A stretch of DNA of 64,000 nt from Limnomonas spitsbergensis (lineage: Eukaryota; Chlorophyta; Chlorophyceae; Chlamydomonadales), in the NCBI GenBank assembly GCA_037349105.1, contig JAYJMM010000110.1:1674001-1738000 (forward strand), given 5' to 3'. The notes beneath the pieces are model-generated. The model was not told where the DNA came from. It ran no database searches and saw only the letters and a list, made by a program, of their open reading frames with translations. Made by a program: the position numbers and the translations under genes. Positions 13,501-22,800 of this stretch are shown one piece after another; within the stretch, counting starts at the first letter, position 1, and each line of letters opens with the position of its first letter.

Positions 13501-14792
13501 CGCTGAGGAGGAGGGGATGCCCTCGGCCGCCGCCCGGACGAGCTTGCCGGGCCCCGGCCAGGTCGACCTGCCTATCCCCCGCCGATCCACATCGCCGATC
13601 CAGCGGCGGCCGGGCACCGGGTCGCCGGAACCGCGGGCCAGCCGTCCAGGCTCCGCCCGGCAGGACTCTTCAGGCGGCCAGGCGCACAGTGGCGGAGGCA
13701 GCGGCGGCGAGTCGGCGGCGGCTGCGGTGCAACTGCTCAACTGGACGGGGAACCGGGGGAACGGGGGGGCGGGCTCCAGGCTGTCGTTCCTGGCGGAGAC
13801 ACGAGCGCACCCGACGTCTGAGCCGCTCTTGGATGACGGCTTCTTCGCAGTGATGAAGGTGTGCAATGCTCAGCCCTAAAGCCTTATGCCTAACCCACAC
13901 TGAGGACCCTGATACATGTTCAGGGCTACGGTTCACAGCCTAAACCCTTCACACTTAGCCAACATCGTTTACTGTGATGTATGTTAAGGGTTTAGGGTAA
14001 CAGCCTAAATCCCAAACCCACACCATCAACCCTGATACTTAAGTCACACGGACGTACTTCGTTGTTTTGATCGTTCTTCAGGGAGCAACAAAATCGACTG
14101 TGAAATTGTTTTTGACTGGGATTTTTCACGGTAAGGGGCAACGAATCAAAAATTCGCCAAAACAGCGACTTGTTAAGCAACAACGAAATTCGAAAACAAC
14201 GAAACACGTCCGTGACTACGGTACATGTTGGTCCTACTAGGTACCATACACAGGCCTCTGGGGCTTGCCTGAATCCCTTCTCTCCCCGCTTTGCCTCCTC
14301 CTATTCTTATGCCGTGCTCAAGTCTAAATCGTTAACCCTATGCCAGGCTTTGCCTCTCTTCCATGGCCCTGGTTGACACCCACCCACGTCCACAGCCCTT
14401 GCCCATTTGCCATATTTGTATTTCGTGCTCAAATGTGTGTGTTTCTGGCAAATGTGATGCCCCGCTGGAATGTTCACACTTCATTCGAATTGTCACCATC
14501 TTCCCAGTATTATTTGAAGCAAGTGCTATACCATCTTTGTCCGGCTGCCTTGCGGAACTCTGGCTGAAGCAAACAAATAAGATACAATATATATATATAT
14601 ACATAAATCGGCTGAAGTGCACTAAGAAAGAAAAAAAAACTGCTTCTGCCGCAGTCACACTTCAACCAAATAGCGGACACGCAGACCGCGGGCCTGCGGG
14701 CTCAAATGAACCACGGGCTGCCGTCCATCCTGGAGGAGTTCGGAGTGCGCCACATCTCGGGAGTGCCGCAAGGCATGAGGCGACTGAGATGA
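3..14792 (+). CDS. Ala/Ser/Thr-rich protein of unknown function, 3' part, seven exons
   Basis: Proposed exons are <3-2994, 3707-3831, 5637-5772, 10607-10750, 11288-11646, 13421-13858 (13400 is an equally in-phase start) and 14655-14792, ending in TGA. Together they give 4332 nt, an open frame of 1443 residues, with matching phase at every junction. The first exon runs off the left edge. It holds 17 copies of a 29-30 residue repeat, then Ala/Glu-rich and Ser/Pro-rich low-complexity sequence. The exon at 3707 encodes a polar, probably helical segment (FERNMNSKLEWHSQQ). The exon at 5637 is Ala-rich. The last exon ends in a helix-like tail (SILEEFGVRHISGVPQG). No catalytic motif, signal peptide or membrane segment is visible, and I do not recognise the family. 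The first donor is least certain: 2994 was chosen because only a phase-1 end fits the next exon, while a better-looking GTGGGT lies at 2991. A TGTAA lies 142 nt after the stop. Confidence 0.65.
3000..3260. repeat. Degenerate short tandem repeat in intron 1 of the unknown gene
   Basis: Variants of a roughly 25-bp motif built on TACTGCCCATGTGCTA and GGCCATTG recur irregularly. The same words reappear at 3540-3660. It lies just after the proposed donor of the first exon. Confidence 0.6.
3520..3706 (+). repeat. Degenerate copies of the acceptor of exon 3707
   Basis: Words like CATGTAGATGCTATGG (3531) and ACGTGTAGATGCTACGG (3624) precede the proposed acceptor ACGTGCAG followed by ATGCCGCC (3707) at roughly 90-bp spacing. 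They look like two decayed copies of the intron-exon junction. Confidence 0.5.
3832..4740. other. Intron 2, 5' part: no gene seen
   Basis: This stretch holds short GAGGGGGAGG and CGATATGGCATGATNCGGC repeats, a perfect palindrome at 4233-4256, and at 4390-4460 a motif (GTTGCGTAGCTGAGTTTCAGCCAC) that recurs elsewhere in the window. No coding exon is evident. Confidence 0.5.
4233..4256. other. Perfect 24-bp palindrome
   Basis: The half-site ATTCGGCACAAT is followed directly by its exact reverse complement. Related partial words (CATGATTCGGTGCCGATTC) occur just upstream, so it may be the centre of a larger decayed inverted repeat. Confidence 0.85.
4740..5636 (+). repeat. Seven degenerate upstream copies of the acceptor and 5' end of exon 5637
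   Basis: The junction CACAG then GCTGCAGTGCACGGCTC, followed by GACATGRCNGCTGC, occurs at the real exon (5637). Decayed copies lie near 4757, 4875, 5006, 5122, 5236, 5431 and 5515, at 80-200 bp spacing. Each keeps an AG at the same place and part of the Ala-rich coding stretch, then turns into unrelated C/T-rich sequence. Only the 5637 copy reaches an in-phase donor. Confidence 0.75.
5820..6860. other. Intron 3, 5' part: no gene seen
   Basis: No exon or RNA gene is recognised. A roughly 45-bp segment at 5867-5918 (GAGCGTTCAGCAGGGCCCAGC, then GGGTATGCACCATTCT) is shared with 39218-39250 and looks like a dispersed repeat. The end of the span is downstream of the ankyrin gene. Confidence 0.5.
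6862..8424 (-). CDS. Ankyrin-repeat protein, intronless, 520 aa
   Basis: A single open frame encodes a short N-terminal region (about residues 1-110) and then about 12 ankyrin repeats of 33 residues with a partial capping repeat (about residues 111-520). The unit follows the ankyrin pattern: ALVRAAEGGHEAVARMLL, a loop with WPEHAPRADC, then the next unit. The Gly-His turn is kept in most units. Ankyrin stacks bind proteins, so a binding or scaffold role is likely, but the partner cannot be told. No signal peptide, membrane segment or F-box is seen. It lies antisense in the large third intron (5773-10606) of the flanking unknown gene and, unlike its neighbours, has no introns, which fits insertion by retroposition or a separate transferred gene. 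Repeats near 7650-7950 are very alike at nucleotide level, suggesting recent internal duplication. Confidence 0.85.
   Translation of the reverse strand: MANFVDEDFITPSTPAAFYFQQNRAGKCIRAGKWKRAGIAVLAWNICREWRDCLLDCPNRLADLLIEVHGPEEALMHAARCDSPRVDACTLVRQILNTGAVRADCGNRRALAHAASCGNLARVQMLLEWHEHAPHADCGDGFVLVRAAKNGHKAVAHMLTAWPQHAARADYMRSQALVSAAEGGHEAVARLLLDWPQDAPLEDCQLGLALVGAAEGGHEAVARMLLEWPDHAPRADYMRSQALVSAAEGGHEAVARMLLDWPQHAPLADCAFGQALVRAAGNGHEAMARMLLEWPEHAPRADCISGLALIRAVKGGHEAMARMLLEWPQHAALADSGDGSALVVAATGGDEAMARMLPDCPQYAPRADCRDGEALVKAAKGGHEAFVRMLLDWPEHAPPADSIDGFALVMAAMGGHEAVARTLLEWPEHAPRADCRDGLVLIRAAEGGHEAVARMMLDWPEHAPRADCRDGEALVWAAEGGHKALVRLFLGWPEHAPLASVQEAFIVASKYPDVLELILS
8430..10300. other. Intron 3, middle: dispersed repeats, no gene seen
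   Basis: No exon is recognised. Segments at 9375-9430 and 9545-9790 belong to a dispersed family marked by GCTGCTTGGGCCGCGGGCC, AGGCCGGTCCAGGTTTG and AATTACGCAGCTGAGTTTCAGCC. At 9890-10130 CATTTCAAATCCTAT-like words recur loosely. Confidence 0.45.
10308..10522. repeat. 12-bp minisatellite, about 18 copies
   Basis: The unit is CTGGATACGATC/T with T/C and G/C variants. The 12-bp period leaves open frames on both strands. These are artefacts of the period, not genes. Confidence 0.9.
10751..11060 (+). repeat. Two degenerate downstream copies of the 3' end and donor of exon 10607-10750
   Basis: The real exon ends with AACCGGCCAGGTGCTCCAAA, then ATGGCGCAGGGCGCGTACC and donor GTGAGCAG at 10751. 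Decayed copies of this end, followed by the same TGTACTGCCCATGTACTGC intron words, lie at about 10835-10950 and 10950-11070. Their translations still resemble the exon end (VLQMGQ, LTF). Confidence 0.7.
11974..12375. repeat. 51-bp tandem repeat with telomere-like motifs, about 8 copies
   Basis: The unit contains CCCTAAACCTGGGTTGCATC, then TAGGGTTTAACTTGG. Each copy carries CCCTAAA and its reverse complement, so each unit can fold on itself. It lies in the intron after exon 11288-11646. Confidence 0.85.
12376..13399. other. Intron 5, 3' part: no gene seen
   Basis: This span holds scattered TTTAGGGTT-like words and repeated phrases such as CCCACAGCGCCT (12740, 13120, 13250). A short span at 12820-13040 is open on both strands but has no recognisable product or repeat structure. 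Confidence 0.4.
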
Positions 14793-14933
14793 TCCTGTTG
14801 GACCTCGAATGAATCTGTCTGGCACATCTGTCCCGAGGGTTTTCGGCCAGGCCATCCTTAGGCACATGCCCTAATGGGCTTGCCGTGCGGCTAGAAGCCA
14901 TCTGTCAAAGTGGGCAGTTGGCTTCCAGGATAG

Positions 14934-14938
14934 TGTAA
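14934..14938 (+). promoter_or_regulatory. Probable TGTAA polyadenylation signal of the unknown gene
   Basis: TGTAA lies 142 nt after the TGA at 14790-14792 and just before an A/T-rich stretch. TGTAA is the common chlorophyte signal. Confidence 0.4.
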
Positions 14939-14939
14939 A

Positions 14940-16770
14940 AAATTTATACAAGCTCAAACCTCCCGCCCGTTTGTGGCGTAGTCCCTGGTTTATACTGTCC
15001 TTGTCATGTTTGCAGTCTTGCTTCGTGTTGTGAGGGCCTCTGGGTAGTAGTTTGGGCCTTGCGGTTTGTAATGTGCGATCTGTGACTTTGCGGGTGGGGA
15101 CCATGCCTGCTGGTGCTCCATAAGGGACCGGTAGACGTCCTTTGCCTTGGCACCGTTTTATGTTCATCGGCCTGCGCTGAAGAACACGCGGTTTATTAAT
15201 TAGTGAGTCAAGGGTCGTGCGGCTTAACTCGATATTTTGCTCGCATGGAATAACAAGCGGCTTTTCAATTAATTACTTGCCGACAAGGGTTGCGGCCTAG
15301 CGGTAATTTAAACAATCGTTAACTGAATTTACCTGTATGATTACCGATCCAGTATATATTAGCCACACTTTCCCACAGCGGCACCGGTATTCTTATCTCC
15401 TTGCTCTGTGCGTTCCCACCTACACCTGCAGTTGCTACGCCTTTATCTCTCTGGCAAAGCGCCAGTTTCCATTTAAGAGGCTTCGCGGAATAACATAAAA
15501 CTATCGATAGCCCCCGCGGCTCCATAAAAACTGTTTTTTGGCCCTGCAGTTTTGACATAATTTATTGCCTCACGCGAAGGCAAAGAAAGTCTACGGTATA
15601 TGCCCCTTCACCTCTTCGCAGCGGCTAGGCAGCTCCTTCCCGGCCTCCATCAAACCTGAAAACGGCTACTAACCGGCAGAAGGAGACATCAATCCTACAG
15701 GAAGTCAAAGAGGGAGCTGCTTGGACACTAAAAGGGAAAGGGGCATATGGAGCACCATTAGGTATGCCTCCCACCAGCAGAGGCACATACAGCTCGCAGA
15801 AAGCCTGGCGACCATAAGGCCAAACTCAGCAGAGGCCCTCTCAACACGAAGCAAGGTCGCAAACAAGACAAGCCAGCACAGCTTGAACCAGGGACGCAGT
15901 AACACAGCGGACGAACAGGTCGGAGGGCAAGAGATACGCAATCGGTACAAACACAAACGGACGTGCGCAAAGAACGAACCTTTCAAAAAAGCGGACACGT
16001 TGGCGGTTGCGAACCGGATTCTTGTGAAACCAACTGGAATACAAACCCTTCCCCTTTTCGTTCCTTTCAGTCACACGGGTATCTTTCTGCAGTCACTCTG
16101 AGCTCGGGCCTGTTATATAAACATTATATCACGCTTACCGATATATGGCGCGATTAGGTCTCCAGGACATAATGGAATTCGTCAAGGGCTATGAAACCAA
16201 CGTGCGGTAAATTTCAAATTTTGAATTGCCTTCCCGCATCCTCAGGGAAACAAAATTATTAAGTTCCGCAGTTTTTTAAATGCGCATTAAGTGCCGTAGG
16301 GACATATTTAATTGTCTACGATCCACGCACTGCAAGATTACAACCGGTTCTGCCCAGCGTGGTTGTCGCACACCCTGGATATTAATTATTTTGCAGTCCG
16401 CGCAGCCTATCGCACACCCCTCATAAGCAATATTTTTCGCGAAGTAAATTTGAAGGACCCTACCATGCATGAATTTGTTTGATACATTACATCCGTCCCG
16501 AGGGATTTCAGCCAGTCCATAGGTATATGCCGTGTAGCCATTCGCCATCAATCAGAGTGGCAACATCGGTTTCCAACTGAGATCACTTACCGTATAACAC
16601 TTGCTACATGGCATTTGCTTTGGGTGGGGAGTGCTATCCTGTCTTCTCGTTTTCCTCCTCTCCTTCTTTCTTCCCTTTTCGTCCTGTTTTTCCTTACCAG
16701 GCATTTCAGTGCCCACGCTACCGGGCCCTCTTGAGCAGGGCCCAGAGGTGTTCTGTGATTGACACAATGC
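14940..16770. other. Intergenic region between two convergent genes: no gene seen
   Basis: The unknown gene (plus) and ALG13 (minus) converge here. Short open frames exist on both strands at 15700-16100 but show no recognisable family. At 16719-16745 the words CTCTTGAGCAGGGCCCAGAG match a dispersed inverted-repeat family (see 37925-38030). Confidence 0.45.
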
Positions 16771-16777
16771 TGGGATC

Positions 16778-16782
16778 TTACA
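16778..16782 (-). promoter_or_regulatory. Probable TGTAA polyadenylation signal of ALG13
   Basis: Reading the minus strand, TGTAA lies 114 nt beyond the ALG13 stop codon. Confidence 0.45.
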
Positions 16783-16895
16783 TATCGACAGAGGCGTACT
16801 GGTTGTGGGTCGCAGTTAATACCAAAATGACGTTTCGAATGCAGAGAGACCTAAATATACAAGACAATATAACAACAGATCCTGAGACATGCCTA

Positions 16896-19800
16896 TCACG
16901 TTGCAAAGTCAACCACCCGTGCAATCTCTGCCACAATGCCCGCCGCAGCTGCCTGGTTGCTCCCACTCTTGAGGTACGGCTTCAGCTTGGCGGAATCTAA
17001 GGAGCGCATGGCAGCCACCAGGTCTGTCGGAGTGGAACAGATCTGCAAGGGAGGCAGAGGGGGGGGTGTGGAACAGAAGAAGGAGGCATATAAGGAGCGC
17101 ATGGCAGCCACCAGATCGGTTGAAGAGGAGTAGACGGTGTCTACCCAACCCTTACCCCCATCCAGGTGCTGCAGGTCTGCCAAGTGCCCCCTAAACACTA
17201 ACCCCAACCAGGTGCTGCAGGTCTGCCAAGTGCCTCTCTAACCTTGTAACCCTCAAACCTTCCATGCACTGCAGGTCTGCCAAGTGTCTCCGTAAACCCT
17301 GAACCCCTATCAGGTGCTGCAGGTCGGCCAAGTACTTCACTACTTCCTAGAACCCTAAACCCCGTTCCCACCAGGTGCGACAGGTCTGCCAAGTGTATCC
17401 GTAAACCCTTAATCCTACCAGGTGCTGCAGGTCGGCCAAGTGCCTCCCCAGCTCCGCCTGGTGGTTGTCCATGAGCAGCGGGTTGGGCACAACGATCAAC
17501 GGCAAGCTGCTGCTCAGCGTCTCAAAGATGCTGCCAGCGCCTGTGGAGCGAAAGTGTGGAGTAAAAGTGTGTAGTGGAGTGTGGAGGCCATCAGCAGCGA
17601 GTTGGGCACAACGATCAATGGTAAGCTGCGACTCAGCATCTCAATGATGCCACCAGCTCTTGTAGGGTGAAAGTGTGGAGTACTGTGGAGCATCAGCAGC
17701 AGGTTGGGCACAACGATAACCGGCAAGCTGCAACTCAGCGTCTCAAAGATGCTGCCAGCGCCTGTGGAGTGAAAGTGTGGAGTGGAGTGTGGAGTGGAGT
17801 CCCTGTGGAGCATGAAGTATGGATTTAAAATGTGCACTGTGGCGCGCAAGTGTGGAGAGGGGTATGGAGTGTGGAGTGTGGACTTGAGTGGAATGCTGGA
17901 GTGGAGTGTGGCGTGGGTGGAGTGAAGACTGAGTGGAGTGTGGATATATTAGCAGTGAAGTAAAAGTGTGGAGTGTGGGTTGCCTGGGGGTGGAGTGAAA
18001 GTGTGGTGTGGATCGCAGTGGAACACTACTGGAGCGGAGGGTGGTGTATCGATTCAAGTGGAGTGGGAGGGAGGGAGAGAGGAAGCCTCTTTCAAAATCA
18101 GTGTCCTAAACAAGGTGGGGCGGCGATGGGGAGAGATGATTTCAAGATCGGTGAATTGGCAAAGGAGGCGGACGGAAGGCCAAGGAGGATGCATCAGCTA
18201 AGGAGGTGAGCAAGAGATTTAGGAGGGTGGCTCAGCAAATGAGGAGGGAACGGTTGGTGGAGATAACAGATCGGCAATCAGCAAGTGTGGAGGGTGGAAG
18301 ATTGAGGAGGGTGGATCAGCCAATGAGGAGGGAACGGTTGGTGGAGAAAACAGATCGGCAATCAGTAAATGTGGAGGGTGGAAGATTGAGGAGGGTGGGT
18401 CAGCCAATGAGGAGGGAATGGTTGGTGGGGATAACAGATCAGCAATCAGCAAGTGTGGACGGTCAAAGATTGAGGAGGGTGGGTCAGCCAATGAGGAGGG
18501 AATGGTTGGTGGAGATAACAGATCGGCAATCAGCAAGTGTGGAGGGTGGAAGATTGAGGAGGGTGGGTCAGCGAATGAGGAGGGAATGGTTGGTGGAGAT
18601 AACAGATCGGCAATCAGCAAGTGTGGAGGGTGGAAGATTGAGGAGGGTGGGTCAGCGAATGAGGAGGGAACGGTTGGTGGAGATAACAGATCGGCAATCA
18701 GCAAGTGTGGAGGGTGGAAGATTGAGGAGGGTGGGTCAGCGAATGAGGAGGGAACGGTTGGTGGAGATAACAGATCGGCAATCAGCAAGTGTGGAGGGTG
18801 GAAGATTAAGGAGGGTGGGTCAGCCAATGAGGAGGGAACGGTTGGAGGAGATAACAGATCGGCAATCAGCAAGTGTGGAGGGTGGGAGATTGAGGAGGGT
18901 GGGTCAGCGAATGAGGAGGGAACGGTTGGTGGAGACAACAGATCGGCAATCAGCAAGTGTGGAGGGTGGAAGATTGAGAAGGGTGGATCAGCCAATGAGG
19001 AGGGAATGGTTGGTGGGGATAACAGATCGGCAATCAGCAAGTGTGGAGGGTGGAAGATTGAGAAGGGTGGATCAGCCAATGAGGAGGGAATGGTTGGTGG
19101 AGATAACAGATCGGCAATCAGCAAGTGTCGAGGGTGGAAGATTGAGAAGGGTGGGTCAGCCAATGAGGAGGGAATGGTTGGTGGGGATAACAGATCGGCA
19201 ATCAGCAAGTGTGGAGGGTGGAAGATTGAGAAGGGTGGGTCAGCCAATGAGGAGGGAATGGTTGGTGGAGATAACAGATCGGCAATCAGCAAGTGAGGAG
19301 GGTGGAAGATTGAGGAGGGTGGGTCAGCCAATGAGGAGGGAATGGTTGGTGGAGATAACAGATCGGCAATCAGCAAGTGAGGAAGGTGGAAGATTGAGAA
19401 GGGTGGGTCAGCCAATGAGGAGGGAATGGTTGGTGGGGATAACAGATCAGCAATCAGCAAGTGTCGAGGGTTGAAGATTGAGGAGGGTGGGTCAGCCAAT
19501 GAGGAGGGAATGGTTGGTGGAGATAACAGATCGGCAATCAGCAAGTGAGGAGGGTGGAAGATTGAGAAGGGTGGGTCAGCCAATGAGGAGGGAATGGTTG
19601 GTGGAGATAACAGATCGGCAATCAGCAAGTGTGGAGGGTGGAAGATTGAGAAGGGTGGCTCAGCCAATGAGGAGGGAATGGTTGGTGGGGATAACAGATC
19701 GGCAATCAGCAAGTGTCGAGGGTGGGAGATTGAGAAGGGTGGGTCAGCCAATGAGGAGGGAATGGTTGGTGGGGATAACAGATCGGCAATCAGCAAGTGT

Positions 19801-22800
19801 CGAGGGATGAAGATTGAGAAGGGTGGGTCAGCCAATGAGGAGGGAATGGTTGGTGGAGATAACAGATCGGCAATCAGCAAGTGTGGAGGGTGGAAGATTG
19901 AGAAGGGTGGCTCAGCCAATGAGGAGGGAATGGTTGGTGGGGATAACAGATCGGCAATCAGCAAGTGAGGAGGGTGGGAGATTGAGAAGGGTGGGTCAGC
20001 CAATGAGGAGGGAATGGTTGGTGGGGATAACAGATCGGCAATCAGCAAGTGTCGAGGGATGAAGATTGAGGAGGGTGGGTCAGCCAATGAGGAGGGAATG
20101 GTTGGTGGAGATAACAGATCGGCAATCAGCAAGTGTCGAGGGATGAAGATTGAGAAGGGGGGTTCAGCCAATGAGGAGGGAATGGTTGGTGGAGATAACA
20201 GATCGGCAATCAGCAAGTGTGGAGGGTGGAAGATTGAGAAGGGTGGGTCAGCCAATGAGGAGGGAATGGTTGGTGGGGATAACAGATCGGCAATCAGCAA
20301 GTGTCGAGGGTGGGAGATTGAGAAGGGTGGGTCAGCCAATGCGGAGGGAATGGTTGGTGGGGATAACAGATCGGCAATCAGCAAGTGTGGAGGGTGGAAG
20401 ATTGAGGAGGGTGGGTCAGCCAATGCGGAGGGAATGGTTGGTGGGGATAACAGATCGGCAATCAGCAAGTGTCGAGGGTGGAAGATTGAGAAGGGTGGAT
20501 CAGCCAATGAGGAGGGAATGGTTGGTGGAGATAACAGATCGGCAATCAGCAAGTGTCGAGGGTGGGAGATTGAGAAGGGTGGATCAGCCAATGAGGAGGG
20601 AATGGTTGGTGGAGATAACAGATCGGCAATCAGCAAGTGTCGAGGGTGGGAGATTGAGAAGGGTGGGTCAGCCAATGAGGAGGGAATGGTTGGTGGAGAT
20701 AACAGATCGGCAATCAGCAAGTGTGGAGGGTGGAAGATTGAGAAGGGTGGATCAGCCAATGAGGAGGGAATGGTTGGTGGAGATAACAGATCGGCAATCA
20801 GCAAGTGTCGAGGGTGGAAGATTGAGAAGGGTGGGTCAGCCAATGAGGAGGGAATGGTTGGTGGAGATAACAGATCGGCAATCAGCAAGTGTGGAGGGTG
20901 GAAGATTGAGAAGGGTGGCTCAGCCAATGAGGAGGGAATGGTTGGTGGAGATAACAGATCGGCAATCAGCAAGTGTCGAGGGTGGAAGATTGAGAAGGGT
21001 GGGTCAGCCAATGAGGAGGGAATGGTTGGTGGGGATAACAGATCGGCAATCAGCAAGTGTCGAGGGTGGAAGATTGAGAAGGGTGGGTCAGCCAATGAGG
21101 AGGGAATGGTTAGTGGGGATAACAGATCGGCAATCAGCAAGTGTGGAGGGTGGGAGATTGAGGAGGGTGGGTCAGCCAATGAGGAGGGAATGGTTGGTGG
21201 GGATAACAGATCGGCAATCAGCAAGTGTGGAGGGTGGAAGATTGAGGAGGGTGGATCAGCCAATGAGGAGGGAATGGTTGGTGGGGATAACAGATCGGCA
21301 ATCAGCAAGTGTCGAGGGTGGGAGATTGAGAAGGGTGGATCAGCCAATGAGGAGGGAACGGTTGGTGGAGATAACAGATCGGCATAGCAGCAAGTGTGGA
21401 TGGCGAGAGGGGTAGGATCAACAAATGTGTAGGGCAAAGATTCGTGGATATTAGAGATTGGCAAAACAGTAAAAGAGGAGGGCAGTACATCAAGGAGGGT
21501 GGATCAGCAGATGAGGAGGGAAGGCTGGTGGAGATAAGAGATCAGCGAATCAGTAAAAGAGGAGGGCAGTACATCAAGGAGGGTGGATCAGCAGATGAGG
21601 AGGGAAGGCTGGTGGAGATAAGAGATCAGCGAATCAGTAAAAGAGGAGGGCAAGAGATCTAGGAGGGTGGATCAGCAATCGAGGAGGGGAGATATTGGTG
21701 GAGATCAGTTAAGATAGGGAAAGCAACGAATGAGAAAGGCCGGACGAGATGCAGGGGGGCCTGCCTAGGCGCCCTTCAAGACATGGATTCAAATAGCTTC
21801 CGCTGCATGGTTGCTTTCTATTTGAAATTGCTCGACAAAAGTAAGGATGGCAGGGTGACAGCGCTACCAGGCTCATCTAAGGGGCCCTGACTGGGTCCAC
21901 CACGAAACCTCTGTTTCAAATTTGAATTTCGAACCTCACCCGCATGGCTGATCACGAGTGCCGCCTCCCTCATGTGGGTCTTGAGATCAGGCGCGTATTG
22001 GAAGAACCTGTGAAACAGAGACTGGCGAGATCAGGGTCGAGGATTTGCACACCGTGTCCAGTGTTTGTACTTTCGTGACTCAGCAACATGCCAGCTACAC
22101 TCAGGCCTCTGAGGCCCCAATTATGACCAGCCATGCTGCTTGGGCCGCCAGCCGGAGGCCGGTCCAGGTTTGGTCCCAATCGGGCCTTCGGCAGCTGCGG
22201 GGCTGCCAGCCAAAGGTGGATTCGTAGCAAAAAAAGAAGCACTGGCTGTGTCAGACAGGGTTTAGGGTTAAGGGTTTGCACACCGTGTCATTTACGGCAT
22301 TCCAGCTGCCATCCAGGTTTGGTGCCGGCGAATTCCGCTTCGCGGAAGAAAAGCTTAACAACTATTTTTTAATTTCACTATTTACCTTCTTGGGAGCGGG
22401 GCCTGCACCGTCTCTACAATTAGCGAGAAGCTATTAGATCACCTTCAGACAGATAGGCTGTTATTATTTATTTTAGGCAGACAGGCCTTGCAGACTGGCT
22501 GTCATTATTTATTTTAGGCAGACAGGCCTTGCAGACTGGCTGTTATTATTTATTTTAGGCACACAGGCCTTGCAGACTGGCTGTTATTATTTATTTTAGG
22601 CACACAGGCCTTGCTGTCTGGCTGGATTTCTTTATTTTAGGCAGAGAGACCGTGCCTATATATTTCAGGCAGGCAGGCTTTTTGCTGATTTATTTCAGGC
22701 AGACAGACCGTGTTTATCTTTATTTAGTTCGGTGCCCGCCACACCACCTTAAGCAGGCCACTGCACGTCACCCACTGGGAGGATGGGGGCCGGCCCTTGA

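Noticed and set aside
15700..16101. Open frames on both strands in the intergenic region
   Set aside because: No splice context, no recognisable product, both strands open to similar extent.
18219..21464. 1081-codon minus-strand open frame and matching plus-strand frames
   Set aside because: They exist only because the 84-bp unit is divisible by three and lacks stops. Frames are open on both strands and a real gene (ALG13) spans the region as intron.
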